Below, in pieces: positions 1 through 12,289 of a stretch of DNA of 64,000 nucleotides (positions are counted from its first letter, which is position 1; each line of letters begins with the position of its first letter). The DNA comes from Lineus longissimus (taxonomy: Eukaryota; Nemertea; Pilidiophora; Heteronemertea; Lineidae). The position numbers and the translations under genes were made by a program. The DNA lies in NCBI RefSeq assembly GCF_910592395.1, contig NC_088309.1, forward strand, positions 8,126,501 to 8,190,500, written 5' to 3'. The notes under the pieces were generated by a model. The model did no database searches, was not told where the DNA came from, and saw nothing but the letters and a program-made list of their open reading frames with translations.

Positions 1-3000
1 ATCTACTATATTAATTAGTTATCATGACGACACTGACTCATATCAATAGATGAGCTAGAGTCAAGAATTCCACTGGTCGTGACAACGAGATTTTCAAATT
101 CGTTTTCAAACAGCGATGTGCATTTCTGTAATCTTTGACACAAAAGATGCGCTCGACATCACCAGATCTACAGCAGAATTTAAATCCACATTTTTGATTC
201 AGTTCTAGGTTAAATTTATTCAGGTAATTACTTTCAACTCTGGTGGCCTTGTTACACCTCTTATAACAACTAAGGTACGCCCTTTGTCAGTGGTAATGAT
301 AAAATACGCTTTTTTGCAATTTCGATTTCCGTAGAGTTGGGGACATTCTAGCGTATAATTGAACCACGTGGAATGACTCAGCAGAAATCGTTTTACTTTT
401 GAACCTGAACAAACTTCGATGTTACTGTTAATGGTTTAAGACCATCTAGGGTATTCATCATGTAATCACTTACATGACCCATAATGGGACTGAACTGTCT
501 GGCAGACTCTCATTTTTACAAATGAGCTCGTAATGAGGATGTCTATGTTTATTTTGTAAACTTTATTTCTCATTAAGACTGATATTGAAGGCAACGCACG
601 ATTTTCATTTCAATTTAAGACTTAACGTCCTTTCTTGCAACACACATCGTTAAATCATGTTAGTATACCGTTTATACGAACCCCGAAATGGTACTCAGGC
701 GTTCCCCAGATTCGCCTATGAGCAAACCTCAAATATAAATTTACTGTATTGAGTAAAACTAAATATTGCATGACAGTACAGAAATGTTGGTTGAACCTGC
801 TGAAGGAAATCCTAGAACTGGCAGAGCCATTCCTTACACTAAAAGGCCAAATAATCTTGTCATAACCAAACCCTATTTGATTTGATAGTGCATTGTTACA
901 TGGTAGCGAAGGCGTCGTCATATTTCCATGATCAAGGAACTCTTTGCAACACTATAACATAACCAGTAAATACTGATAACCACCTTGTAAAACGTACAGG
1001 GTGATTGAATGTCCTGGTCAGGTTAATTCACTGACCGGATATGACATCGCAATCCAATCCAAAGCTGCCATTGCCAAGTCCGGGGATGCCACTGCACAAG
1101 CCTTGATTCATACGTTCACGCAATCACTCAACGAATAAGACACAGTCCAAATATAATGACAAGAAAAATGATTTCGCATAAACTGAGGAAGCTGAACACA
1201 ATAGGAGATTCTTGTGATCTCTTGTTTCTCTCATAAGTTGATTCGACCACTTTTCCACGCGGTTGCTCTGCATCTTGGGTTAGTCAGAGTATTGTGAGTT
1301 AACCCATGTGCAATGAGATGGGGAAGAGGAAGGGAAGGTGGTGCCTTCAAGAGGAGCTCTCCTTAAGAATAGGAAGCTTAGTAATAAGACGGCAATAGTG
1401 GAAGACCTTCATTGGTGGAAGCTCTATCTTCTTTGATCAATGCAGAGACACAATTGACATTCGGGACATCTTCTCTTTCTTCAGCATTCAAAATGTGTAA
1501 AGGCATAAACCTAAATGACATGAAACTTTATCGCCATTTCGAAAAAGAGATTTCGGAACACCTCAATTAATAATATAGCAACGTTCGGTTAACGAAGAGT
1601 TAATTCTTGTCGCCAACAAATGAATGTTACCGGCAATCGAATCGATGGCGCCTAAATATCCCTTTCAAATCGCTTTATATTGCAATGCATGTTGATTTGA
1701 AAGGTACAACATGACATACAATGAGTAGTTCCATTAGACAGAATACGTAATAAGCTGGGTGTTACAAAGAAATATATTTTTGTTATTACACAGCGCATGT
1801 GAATAAGTTTCAGCTTAATTTCGCACGATTATTTCAGTGAATTCCTTTCTTGTGGCGATCTTTCTTGTGGTTGCCAGTTCTCCAGGCTGTATGTTTGTGT
1901 TGACCGAAAACAATTAAAGGGTTTTTCAAACACTCAATAGCTTTATTTCTAAGGGTGTATACCTAATATCGAGCGACAGAAATGATACCGAATTTATAAG
2001 ACCAAGGTCAACCATTGCCAGTGACATCCCAAATACATGCTTTATATTCTCGAAAGACCCTATATTGTTGGCATGATTAACAGTTGCTATCAACACACTT
2101 CCTTGCAATACACTACTAATACAACCATGACCTGGAATAAAAAAGCTGGTCCTTGAATGACACGAAACACCACATAGTCACTCTCCTGATTGAAATGCAC
2201 AAACCTCTCTCAACTCAAACTGGCTCCAACAGGCAAAAAAGATTTCTGTCCAAGCTTATTTCCCGGTTGTCCTATAAAGGAAATGACTATCATCGCAATC
2301 GGGATGGTAATCATTGTGCATGCACCGTTCCTATATTAACGTTAACCCGTTTGGAGACCAACAAGCTGCGAAGTTTGACGCTGTTTGTGATTATCATGCG
2401 ACATTGAAGAAATTACTATGTCTGTGTTGCGGATATATTCATCATAAAAGCCGTTAAAGATTACTAAAACGATTCAAGCACTTTTCATGGTATAGCGGAT
2501 TACACAGAACTACTCACGGTGTAGTCAAATCTCAATACAATGACTTTCATCGGCAGCAACCATGAAATACATCATTATGATGATCCCTTCAAACCGGTCA
2601 ATGATAAGGCATATGACTTACATGTAATACGTGCATGCAAGTCATAGATAGGCGAGATCATTGACAGAGTGACCGCTCAGAAGGGATGTAAAAAAGTATA
2701 TCTTCTTATACAGGAAACGTATGATATATATATTTTAGATGCTTTCTACCAGTCCAAGGATTCTTGCTTCACCGAAATTCCCACTGCCCTCATCAGCAAA
2801 CACGTATTTTCAGCAAGGCATTCCTCTAGAGGATAATTCTCAAGTCAGAAAAGTGATTCCGCGGACGCAGTACAGAGCTGTAAAAAAGCTGTCTGTCTCT
2901 GAGGAATGAACAAAGAGGTGTTTAGTCGAGCAGAGCTGTTGGGTTGTTGAGTTGGATCAGGTGGGCAACAGTTCTTTAAGCAGATCTTGGGCGAAATACA

Positions 3001-5470
3001 AAAAGGGCCCAGTGCTGCGCGGATGTCGCCCAACAAAGTTGAGCATCTGCTTATCATTCAACCTGTCCCCTCAGTCCACTATCGCTACTCCACGTCCTTC
3101 TCAAGGGCATCATTAACCAAGCTAACATACGACTTCTGGCCGGAGAGTAATACGCTGTAATGGAATGGTCAGTCTTCTTCCCCGTTAATGTTGATGTATG
3201 GCCGGGCCATGACATGCACAGCTTATCAGCTCTCGGGGTTAATTTTACACGTTTTCTTGACAGCAAGCACGAATTATGGGAGAAGAAGACGGTAAAATTA
3301 GAAAGAACATTGGTTCAGTGGTCATGTTAATATGATGAAAATGATATATGGGGGTGTTATCCAAAATATCATCGTGGTTCATCTTGAATGTTATTCGTAG
3401 GCCACGAATGATTTGCTCAAACAATAAAAAAATTGAAATTGTTGGATTTTATCTATAGCGCTTCACAGAGTTAATCCGTACTCAGTCGCCTCCACATCCA
3501 AAAGACGTAGCTATTGTTTCCACATCGATTTAAACTTTGACCCAAAATATACGTCATTATCACGGTATCGCGAAGGCTAACGATTACCTATAGAAACGAC
3601 AGAAGAAGCCACTGAGAGTATTGCTCCTAGGTCGTGGCAGCCTCAATGGTCCTTCGAAGAAATACTCAGCGCTACGACTAGCTTATCTGCGACCAAGTAC
3701 GCTCGGAACAAATCGCGTGAGCACATGCAAATGGATAATAGACTATCCTTGTCTTCCTCCGAGTTAATTTCCTATGGTGGTACTTCTCCTAAGGATTCGG
3801 TCATTATCTTTCTTTTTATCTGATTAATACTCGAAGACAAGAGTTTTTCCGCAAGTTCTTTGGAGAAAGTGACATAACACGATTACGATTAAGGCATGAG
3901 CCTTTGTCAACTGAGTCTTGATAACAATGGCCTTGGTCTGGTTTACTCGCTACAAACTAAAAGTTCGGAGGTGCCTCTCTTGATAATCTGATAACAGGTC
4001 TGGTGGAGAGGGTAATTGAGACAATGTCATTCGATTCAGATACCACCTCTGCAAGTGAACCTTCTGCGATAAAGACGTCTTCATGTAATAACAGCAACAA
4101 CAAGATCATTTTGTGTGTTCGTGGTAGGTGGGTTGGTTGATTCTAATATTTTGCATCATCAGCATTTTCAAGGGGATACGTTTTGCACGTATACCGTGCC
4201 TTGAAAACCGACTTCTGAAAGGGTGACGCTGCCATTGTACACAAGCGCAACCTTATCAAATAATACCCACAGCCTAAAAGGAACCTTTAAATCATCACCA
4301 TGTTTTACACTTGCAACCTGTACACCTTATTCTTGGTACATTCGATGGCACGTCCGGTCGTATGCTTCCAATAAGAAATTGTAACAAATCATGTTTAGAC
4401 CGTAATATTGCCATCCTCCACTTCAGCATGGTCAACATCGTTTATCTCAACTCATGTTGTCACAACAATATTGGACTCCAGACTCATTGCACTATCGTGT
4501 ATACGAGGCAGTTAAAAAAAGTTGCTCCTCTTTTTGCACGGTACCTAATCGTGACGAATGAATTTACCGGTAACGGGCCACAAAAGACCCGGCGAAATCT
4601 TTTCTCAAGTGAATTTTAGTTGGGTGATTGCACTCCACCACTCCTCAATTTCACAAGTCGCATTATCATGAACAGAAATTTCAATAAATCAGTTTGAAAT
4701 GCAGTCTACCTTGTGTTTTGAAGTTATCACTTTAATTTCATGAATTGGCTTTTTTCAGGTTCTCTCGTTTTTTAAAGCCTTTTCTCCTCGTAGCAATAGA
4801 AGGCTTCTTTTATGCAATCATGGTGGGCGGTAAACATCATTAGGTGTTGGATCTTCCTCAAGAACTGATTAATTACACATTCATCTAAGCTTCGGTTACC
4901 AATCTGCCGCCCCGCAAATGTCATACCATGATTAACACACGCGGTAACGGAACTAATTTCGTATGTCCGGGGCTTAATATGTGGCGGAAAATACCATCTT
5001 CGTACCGTGGGCAATCAACCGAATTCTTCATGATGATGTCCTGCTGGATATAGAAGGTAAGAGGCCGGTAACGAGAACATCAGGAAAGGAATATGCCATC
5101 TTGAATCCAAAGGCTGTGAGATCGCCATAAACGTTTTCACTCGGCCAGCCCCAAAATCTGATGAATTTTGTGACTGGACTTGTACTCGATAGAGGATCTT
5201 TGGAGAAGAATCAGGCATGAAATGCGTTCTGTGCTCTGTTCCTGATGAGCTTAAGAAGCAAAGGTCATTATAACTGTCGCGTGCTGATTAAAGCTGGCAG
5301 AAGTAAGATTTAGAAGACACTTCTTTAATACCAGTCTTTCAGATTCTTCAGCTCTGTGACAACTGTGACCATGAAAAGTAGGCCAATTAAAAAACTCGTA
5401 GGATATGTGATGTATCTTTGCTAGGAATACCTACCATAAAAACGTTATCGAAAACGATTCAATTATGAGA
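1..5470. other. Unassigned AT-rich DNA
   Basis: I see no gene here. Minus-strand open segments at 4772-5014 and 5015-5218 lie in one frame separated by a single TGA (about 148 codons in total), and two overlapping frames occupy 2845-3266. None has a recognisable motif or a good splice context, and their composition is ordinary. A possible donor on the minus strand near 469-475 follows an open stretch, but it has no convincing polypyrimidine acceptor. Confidence 0.5.
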
Positions 5471-5728
5471 GAAATATCACACTTTTTAGGTTTTCACTTT
5501 TGGCCCGTCGGTGGCCAAGTCAAGAATGAGATCGGACCAATATCTGTGTCTGAGGGGGTCCTTAGCACATAAGTTTACAAAGTTTCAAGTTCATAGCCCC
5601 AGCAGGTATGAAACGTGCCACTGTTTCTGAAACAGGATACAAACGACGACGGACGACGGACGACGGATGACGACGACGGACCCGGACACTACGGTATTTT
5701 ATAGACTCGCCTACGGTGAGCAAAAAAG
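5470..5728 (+). mobile_element. Dispersed element with GACGACGG microsatellite and conserved terminus
   Basis: A GACGACGG-type microsatellite (about 5644-5680) is followed by a short terminus at 5701-5725 built from ATAGACTCGCC, TACGGTGAG and an A-run. A shortened relative of this terminus lies at 7930-7966 in the same orientation. From memory, similar blocks (a lead-in, GACGG-type repeats, then a CTC..GAG hairpin and an A-run) are abundant non-autonomous repeats in several marine invertebrate genomes. The left boundary is a guess; only the right end is supported by the second copy. No coding capacity is seen. Confidence 0.5.
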
Positions 5729-7929
5729 AGTCAAGGAGTCACGAAGTGATTCAGGAAGGAATAGCCAAAGGGCATGATGAGTAACCCAAAGCCATGGGGT
5801 AAGAAAACCAAAGTTGCTCTGTTGGCGCTTTGGGCTATGTTAATTCAATTAACTAATATGGGAAATATTCCGAGAGCAATAACAAATGTTGAAGATGGAG
5901 CATAAAAACAGTATGTGGTGCAGAATCAGCAATCTTGATCAATATTTCAGGCTAATTAGAGGCTTCTTGGAGCTTTAGCTTAAAGACGTGGTTGCATGTT
6001 AATTAACTAGGGAATGGCACGAGTAATCTGATATCGAATCGGCTCGGTGTGTTATGAAAATATTTGCTCACTTTCAAATGAAGACTTCACATCTTGAAGT
6101 GGCATTCGACATGTTTCATGAAGCCCAACTTCAAGCACGGTATAACGGAGTCCGAGTCGGCGAAGTGGATCCAAGGCTGGAGAGTCAAGAGGAGTGTTTT
6201 GTACTCCATAGTTTTCCAATACTCTCGGAGGAGAGGGTAAATGCGGCCAGTGGGAGTTAACTTATCTTAGGTTCAGGAATTATGGGCTCTGATAGTTGAT
6301 TAGATGACGGCATTGCTTTAAGCGCAAACCTAGTCTTCATTACACCGTCATCAAAGATACCAATTATTTGCATTTAAAGTAAAAATCAACAATGATTCCA
6401 ACATCATCCTGCATCATCAAACAAAGTTCAAAAGCACGAGATAAGAGGCTTAAAGATAACTACAGTTTCATTAGCTAGACCAGAAACAGGGATTTCCAGT
6501 CTGCACAAAGGGGCTACCACTACGCCATTCAAACACAGCCGTGCTGACAAACCTCAACATGACATGTAAGATGATTTTAATTGCACTGGCTCCTATTGCT
6601 TTGAATCGATTTTCCAACTCTAACATCGTGAAATAATTTAATCATTAGAATATCGACTTTTCGTGATTAATTAAACCTTGTTGCAAACACGTATTGATGT
6701 GTCCAGTAAACCAACTAGTGAAGGCGTGTGCTGTGATCAGTATTGATCGGACCACCCTACCGGACTTGATTAGACTTTGATGTGAACATGAGGAGATAAT
6801 CAAAGGTTGCATCAAATAGCAACAGAGAGGGGATGACGTGCCAAAGGGAGTAGATATGTGGCCATTAATTAGTAAAAACCAATTAAATTTACTTTCTGAG
6901 CGAAACATGATAGTAGTTAACTCAAAAGTAAGTTCGGATTCGTTGACAACCAGCAGCCAATTTAGCCTTCTCCTGCACTATCGCACAAAAATCGCATCTC
7001 GATTTAACATCAATGATGTCTGGTGATGCTATTCCAGCTTTTGTTTTCCCTAGATCCGTACAAAGATCAAAACCACTTATTTCCAAATTGGAATTGACTT
7101 ATCGGAACCTTTTGTAAATAGTCATAGACTGACTTGCTGCCTTTTTTAATTAGTTTGATATCATGTTACTTTATGTCAATGAAGTCATTAAAGCCTCGAA
7201 CCAATAGAAGAAAAAACAAGTTTTAATGAGAATCACGGAAGAGACGTGTATCAGAGGTTGTAGAGAAAGCCTTTCTCCAATGTCAGTGTCGGCTTAATCC
7301 ATCGATCGCGATTTCAGCCCACGACAGCCCATTAACCTCATGCCTGAACACATCCCACAGCAAGGAGTTTTAAGCCATGAGCGAAAGAGAATCCTGAATC
7401 AATCGTAAACGTAATTTTTCGAATTCTTTTCTCTTTAGCTCCACTTCAGCATGTTATTGCGTGCATTAATCCATTGCATGACATTAATTAAACAGGAAGG
7501 ATGAGGTAATTTAATGAATACAGTGCAAATGATCTGACTGTTCCATTTTCTTAGCCGAAGCGACAATGCACCTCCAGCTCACCCTCAGGGGTGTAACTAA
7601 AACCGCGTCCATTAGGTAGCTTTAAGTTTACATTCTTAGCCAAATTATGACTAGAATATAAACTCCTTTAGCTTATCGCATGTCGCTTAGGTTTAGATGA
7701 GGATTAGTGGGAAGTGACCTCCCGCATGATATTGAAAGCTTATTAAAATCGAAAGTCATTTAAAAAATCGATCACTGCAGCTTGAAATACTCCATTAATA
7801 TGAGCATACTGCGTTCCCGAATGGTTAAAAATCCCCCTAGGCATTTCAAACCCCAGCTATGTTACTCAAATAGCCTCGAGTCTTTCGACGCCAGGGATAA
7901 TCATCTCATCCTGAGATACTGCCGGTAGC
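5729..7929. other. Unassigned AT-rich DNA
   Basis: No supported gene. The stretch is rich in TAATTA and TTAATTAA-type words, for example around 7440-7520. These would suit homeodomain binding but are also expected in AT-rich DNA. The short open frames at 6054-6260 and 6645-7026 lack splice signals and recognisable motifs. Confidence 0.4.
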
Positions 7930-7966
7930 ACTGTAGTATAGACTCCTCTACGGTGAGACAAAAATG
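7930..7966 (+). repeat. Second copy of the CTACGGTGAG terminus
   Basis: CACTGTA..ATAGACTCCTC followed by TACGGTGAG and an A-rich run matches the terminus of the element ending near 5725 at most positions, with a short deletion before ATAGACTC. A GACGGACG word follows instead of preceding, so this is probably a truncated or rearranged copy. Confidence 0.45.
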
Positions 7967-8974
7967 ACGGACGCTGTAAAAATTTCAACGCCAAGCCAAA
8001 CCTGAATGCTTCTTTGAGGATTTTGAATCAACACCACGGTCGGCAGAAGTAAAATTTCCAGATACATGGCGGAGGGTGAAAGTTACGGTTACTCAAAGAT
8101 GACATTCGTATACATGCATTAGATAAAACAAGGAAAATGATACATGTTTTACAGAACTCGCATGAGTTGTACTATTGTTTTTTATGGATAGACCATCATC
8201 GTCTGTATTGCTAAGTTACTATGATCTGCTAAAAGAGATGGTAGATCCTGTACATTTATATCACCTTTGTTCGATAAGAAACGAATGACAGGATTTGAAA
8301 AAAAAGGTGTATATATAGAAGAATATTGTATTTGTAACATCTTTTCTTAGGACTATGATCTCTTCCACACCGGGTTACTTTCCATCCAGCACTCCTCTCG
8401 CTAACAATGTTAAGGGCAATCATCATCTCCGAAGAGTAAACTATAACCAATTACATGTCTACTGAAATGATATGACGATTAAAAACCTTCCTCTGGAGAA
8501 GGAGTTACCCAGCCATTCATTGCCATCAAATTAGCGAGCGATGCGAGCGAAAATTGCAACCATGCACCATGAAATTAAATTCTATTAAATGGAGGATTCG
8601 TCCAATCGATACTTCGATACATGATTTGTTTTTAATCTGATCAAGATGGCGTCTCCATGAAGGCTGGCGATGGTTATTAGCCGTGATTGTCGTGGGGTAA
8701 GGAGCCGTGGAGATAGGGAATAGGCTTGCTGACAGGGGATTTAACTGATTAGTTTAGCAGCGATGTTTTGATCTGATTCAGGTAGAGATTAGTTTCGAAT
8801 CAGTTGCGCGTTAACGTTGTCAATGCATAAATCACTCAATCATAAAATACTATAGTGTAAGTATATTATACTATTGTTGACTTTGATAGCATTAATATCT
8901 CAAGCGACGATAGTGCAGAGTCCGAACAGGCGTCTCTTTCGCATTGCTAACTAAAAATCATATCTTTTTCTCAG

Positions 8975-9034
8975 TTTTGCATGTACCACCTCTTAGCGAT
9001 GAACAAAGCACTGCGGCAGATGCGCCAATAATTG
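8975..9034 (+). other. Candidate internal exon, unidentified
   Basis: An acceptor with a good pyrimidine tract (ATCTTTTTCTCAG) is followed by 60 nt that are open only in the frame beginning LHVPPLSDEQSTAADAPII, and then by TTG|GTAATT, an acceptable but weak donor. The peptide is hydrophilic with no cysteine or membrane segment. I recognise no family. No neighbouring exon in a compatible phase was found, so chance cannot be excluded. Confidence 0.15.
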
Positions 9035-9609
9035 GTAATTAACATTTACCTTACATGTACACTTAAGGACAATTTAACGCGGTAGTCTTCGTCGCTCTCA
9101 ATCGACATGTCCTGCTGTTTTTTCGGAACTAAATGATGATAGGTTTCAATGTGAAACACCGAGAACAAGGTGTGTTCTTTTTTATACACCGAGACGTTGT
9201 GAAATCGATCTAGCTGGCGTAGCACTCGATCAGATGAAATGTGAATTGCAATCTATGGCGGCTGACTGACTTAGATAACTACGAAGAATCTGTCCTCCCT
9301 ATTTCTAAATCTCTGACAGGATGATGGATCGGTTTTTTGCTTTCGTTCGGAAACTCGGAATAAATTGTCAAAATGCCGAAAGTGGTTCTACTACAGACTT
9401 GAGACCATCGATATAGTGACATGAAATATCTTTGTGTACATGTATATGGTCGAAATCTATATAGTAGAATGATGCATTGGCCAATAGCCTTCATGGGGAA
9501 ACATTTACTTTCATATTTTTGAAAGGATTTCATTCCGATATCAGAAAGTACCCTTCAACATTACCAATGTCAAATGATCAGGTTCGTTTCACTTCTTTTC
9601 ATTAGACAG

Positions 9610-9648
9610 GTTTCGCAAGCCTTAGAGCTACGAAAGACCAAGTGCGAA
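9610..9648 (+). other. Candidate 39-nt micro-exon
   Basis: A strong acceptor (TTCACTTCTTTTCATTAGACAG) precedes 13 complete codons, VSQALELRKTKCE, and the donor GAA|GTATGT. Phase 0 at both ends means the exon could be skipped without a frameshift. The peptide looks like a short charged helix. No partner exons were found and no family is recognised. Confidence 0.18.
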
Positions 9649-10151
9649 GTATGTTTATGAATTTTATCTACGATTTTTTTCACCCGATTCCATCTTCAAC
9701 TATAAAAGGTCTAAACGATGACTTACGAGTGGCGAACCCCACCATACAAGATTCATACTTGTACATGACATAATGGAAATACAGTAGAACACCCGTAAGG
9801 AATTAGCTCAGGAACTGATGACACCACAGACCTTCGTATTTTTTTCTTCGTCGTTCGGAAGGATTGCGAAACCTACCTATTTACTTTAACCGTAATCTAT
9901 ACAACAGCAATGACAAAATAGATAGTTGACCTCGCTAACATTAGCTGAGCTATCACAAAGCTGATGCCGTCAAGTTCTTTTACATTACACATTTGGATAT
10001 CCCAGCAGCCATGTACTGTACAGATTACAAAGAACGCAGATATTTGAAATCCTAGAATCAAGGCATAAAGAACAAACATTTGCTCTAAGGCGTTAAACAC
10101 ACTGTTTAAGTAACATCATATTGTGTCCATAGATTCAAGTAACGGATAGCA

Positions 10152-10280
10152 ATGGATGCATCTCACGTCTTTGAGCGGTCTCGCCGGGTTGATACACGAG
10201 CTGCCGCGGCCGCTACACGATTCGCTGGCATTCTCGGCGCTTGCTCTGCTCATCATCGAGGGAGACCGCCGCGACAATAG
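10152..10280 (+). other. CpG-rich patch with a 42-codon open frame
   Basis: About 110 bp here are far richer in G+C and CpG than the surroundings and contain a GCCGCGGCCGC core. An ATG-started frame (MDASHVFERSRRV..., an alanine run, ending ..RGRPPRQ) covers the patch. The minus strand is also open across it, with a GAC|GTGAGA donor at its end, so the coding strand cannot be chosen. It could be an exon of a longer gene, a small CpG-island-like promoter, or a rare unmethylated spot. No family is recognised. Confidence 0.2.
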
Positions 10281-10289
10281 TCAATGATT

Positions 10290-12255
10290 GGTAAACATAC
10301 TGACATTAGGTTTCGCTCGCACAATAAGGGGAAGGTCCATGCAAAAGCCATATAAGAACGAGTTACTTCTCATTTACTCGCCATTATTTATTTAGTGGGT
10401 CATTTGGCCCTTATACTTCGCCCATGTAACGTCCTGACGCAGCTCCCGGATTTTTTTTTCAAAAAGAAACATCTGGCATTGTGGATGTAACGGTTTTGAG
10501 TGTCTCCATTTCAAGTGTTTCCCCTCTAAGTTGGGGAACGCTGAAAAACAGATTGACGCGTTCTTCTCTATTTCCCACTTTTGAATGTCATGGTCTCTCT
10601 AACTGTCTATTTTACGGTACACTGAAATATGGGGACCAAAAACGTTACAAATGAACAGGTCGGACCCATCCTCCAATTTGATACACAGGTGTTCTGGCGA
10701 AATTGATTCTTCACAAGGCTATTAGTCCAGAATGACTGCCATTTCTCTTGAACCCTAATGAAATTAGGCACATCAACGGCAGTGCAATCATCATGCCGAT
10801 TATGATCCATTAGCCAAACACTGCAACAATTGATTAACGACGGGATGTGTTGAAAATAATGACAAGGAAGTCCCGATTTAAAATAAAAAGAGGCCTAAAT
10901 GGCATACAGCAAAGAATCACAAAGAAATTTCTGATGGTAGGAAATGTGGCACCAGTGTAGAACATGAACATTTTTATAAAAATCTCTTGAACATTGACAA
11001 ATTGGAGAGGGAGCAGAAAAGACTATCTGAGTCTGACAAGCTGGATACTGGGCGGTGAATTGTACGGAAAGGTCCAACGTAGGCGTCTTCCATATCTATT
11101 GACTGTGTTACAAAATTATGAGCATCCATCAGAGGATAACGCTTAGAATGATGTAGAAGTAGCCACACCATAGACAAGTCCGCAGTCCAAACTGTTTATT
11201 AAAACGGGTCTTCATCGCCGGATTCGGCCACATATTTCACAAAGTAGCGGGTTAATGGCGTCAACATGTAGGTGCATAATGACACATGTCCACCACAGCT
11301 AATCTGCAGAGATGATACTGCCTCGCTGATTCAGGTTAATCAAATGTAATGGTCGAAACCGCCTCTGGCTACAGCAAAACACAAGAGGACGCCGGTGCAT
11401 TTGAGTCTTTTGAAATGGAAGATAATGCACGCAGAGCCAAAGCACTCAGTATCGGCGGCCAAAGGAACGGTATGGCTACCGAATAATGGACGATATCACT
11501 GACGGAAAACAAAGCAGACAAGGCACAATGACACTTGCCAGTATCTCCTGCTGCTTAAATGATGTACAAATGGATAAAAGCGAATACTTCCTTCAAACAT
11601 TGCGCACAGATACCTGTAAACCTGATTCTCAGTTATTTTGTAGTAAGACAATGAACTGAGTGGTAAATGGGCAATTAATTTGACTCGGGTCCATGAGAAT
11701 CCACTCAAACCTCAGTGCAGATACGCAATTAATGATGTCACTGGCGTCAAAAACTACTTCTGTTGACCACGATTCTATCTAAGAATGACCATTCAAATGT
11801 ACATAGAAAAGCGCACAAATATCGAAAAGTACGATTGTTCTGAGAATGACTATTTACACCAATTCACTTGTCATCTGCGCGACCTCGTCACAATCGTCAT
11901 GTGGGGGCGACGCGTACTAATTTTCAATTTGGCGACGATGGATGGTATAAAAGGGATAACGCTCCCAAATCTCGTCCCCAGTAGTACATGTAAACCCTCT
12001 AAGGTTGGATTGACATAGAAGATCGATGTTGAAACGATGGATTTTTCTTGTTTTCTTTTGGCAACAAATTTAAGTGGATAAGATGAAAGAGAGGCAATGG
12101 GTCACGTGGTCAATTAGTGGCATTATACGGGCATTAGTGTTATTGGGTTCTCTTTGCGCAACATGAAACCTGCGGCCAGCAGGAAGAAATGAAAGGTGGG
12201 TAATCACTGCTGTGATGGACTGGTATGGGAAAGGTGTAGAAGAAATCCCGGCCGA
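10290..12255. other. Unassigned DNA
   Basis: Several overlapping short frames on the minus strand (10607-10810, 10895-11177, 11496-11708) and one on the plus strand (11785-12018) have no splice context or recognisable motif. Nothing else is seen. Confidence 0.4.
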
Positions 12256-12258
12256 AAT

Positions 12259-12284
12259 TCAAGGTCAGGGTCAGGTCAGGTCAG
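12259..12284 (+). promoter_or_regulatory. Cluster of nuclear-receptor-like half sites
   Basis: TCAAGGTCAGGGTCAGGTCA continues into another GGTCAG, giving four GGTCA cores within 26 bp. The first, TCAAGGTCA, is the extended monomer site known for SF-1/ERR-type receptors; the first two cores form an AGGTCA-GGGTCA direct repeat with zero spacing. It may equally be a slipped GGTCA microsatellite. No promoter or gene start is recognised close by. Confidence 0.2.
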
Positions 12285-12289
12285 TTTAG

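Noticed and set aside
4772-5218. Two abutting minus-strand frames separated by one TGA
   Set aside because: Together about 148 codons, but no motif in either and no splice signals; fits chance.
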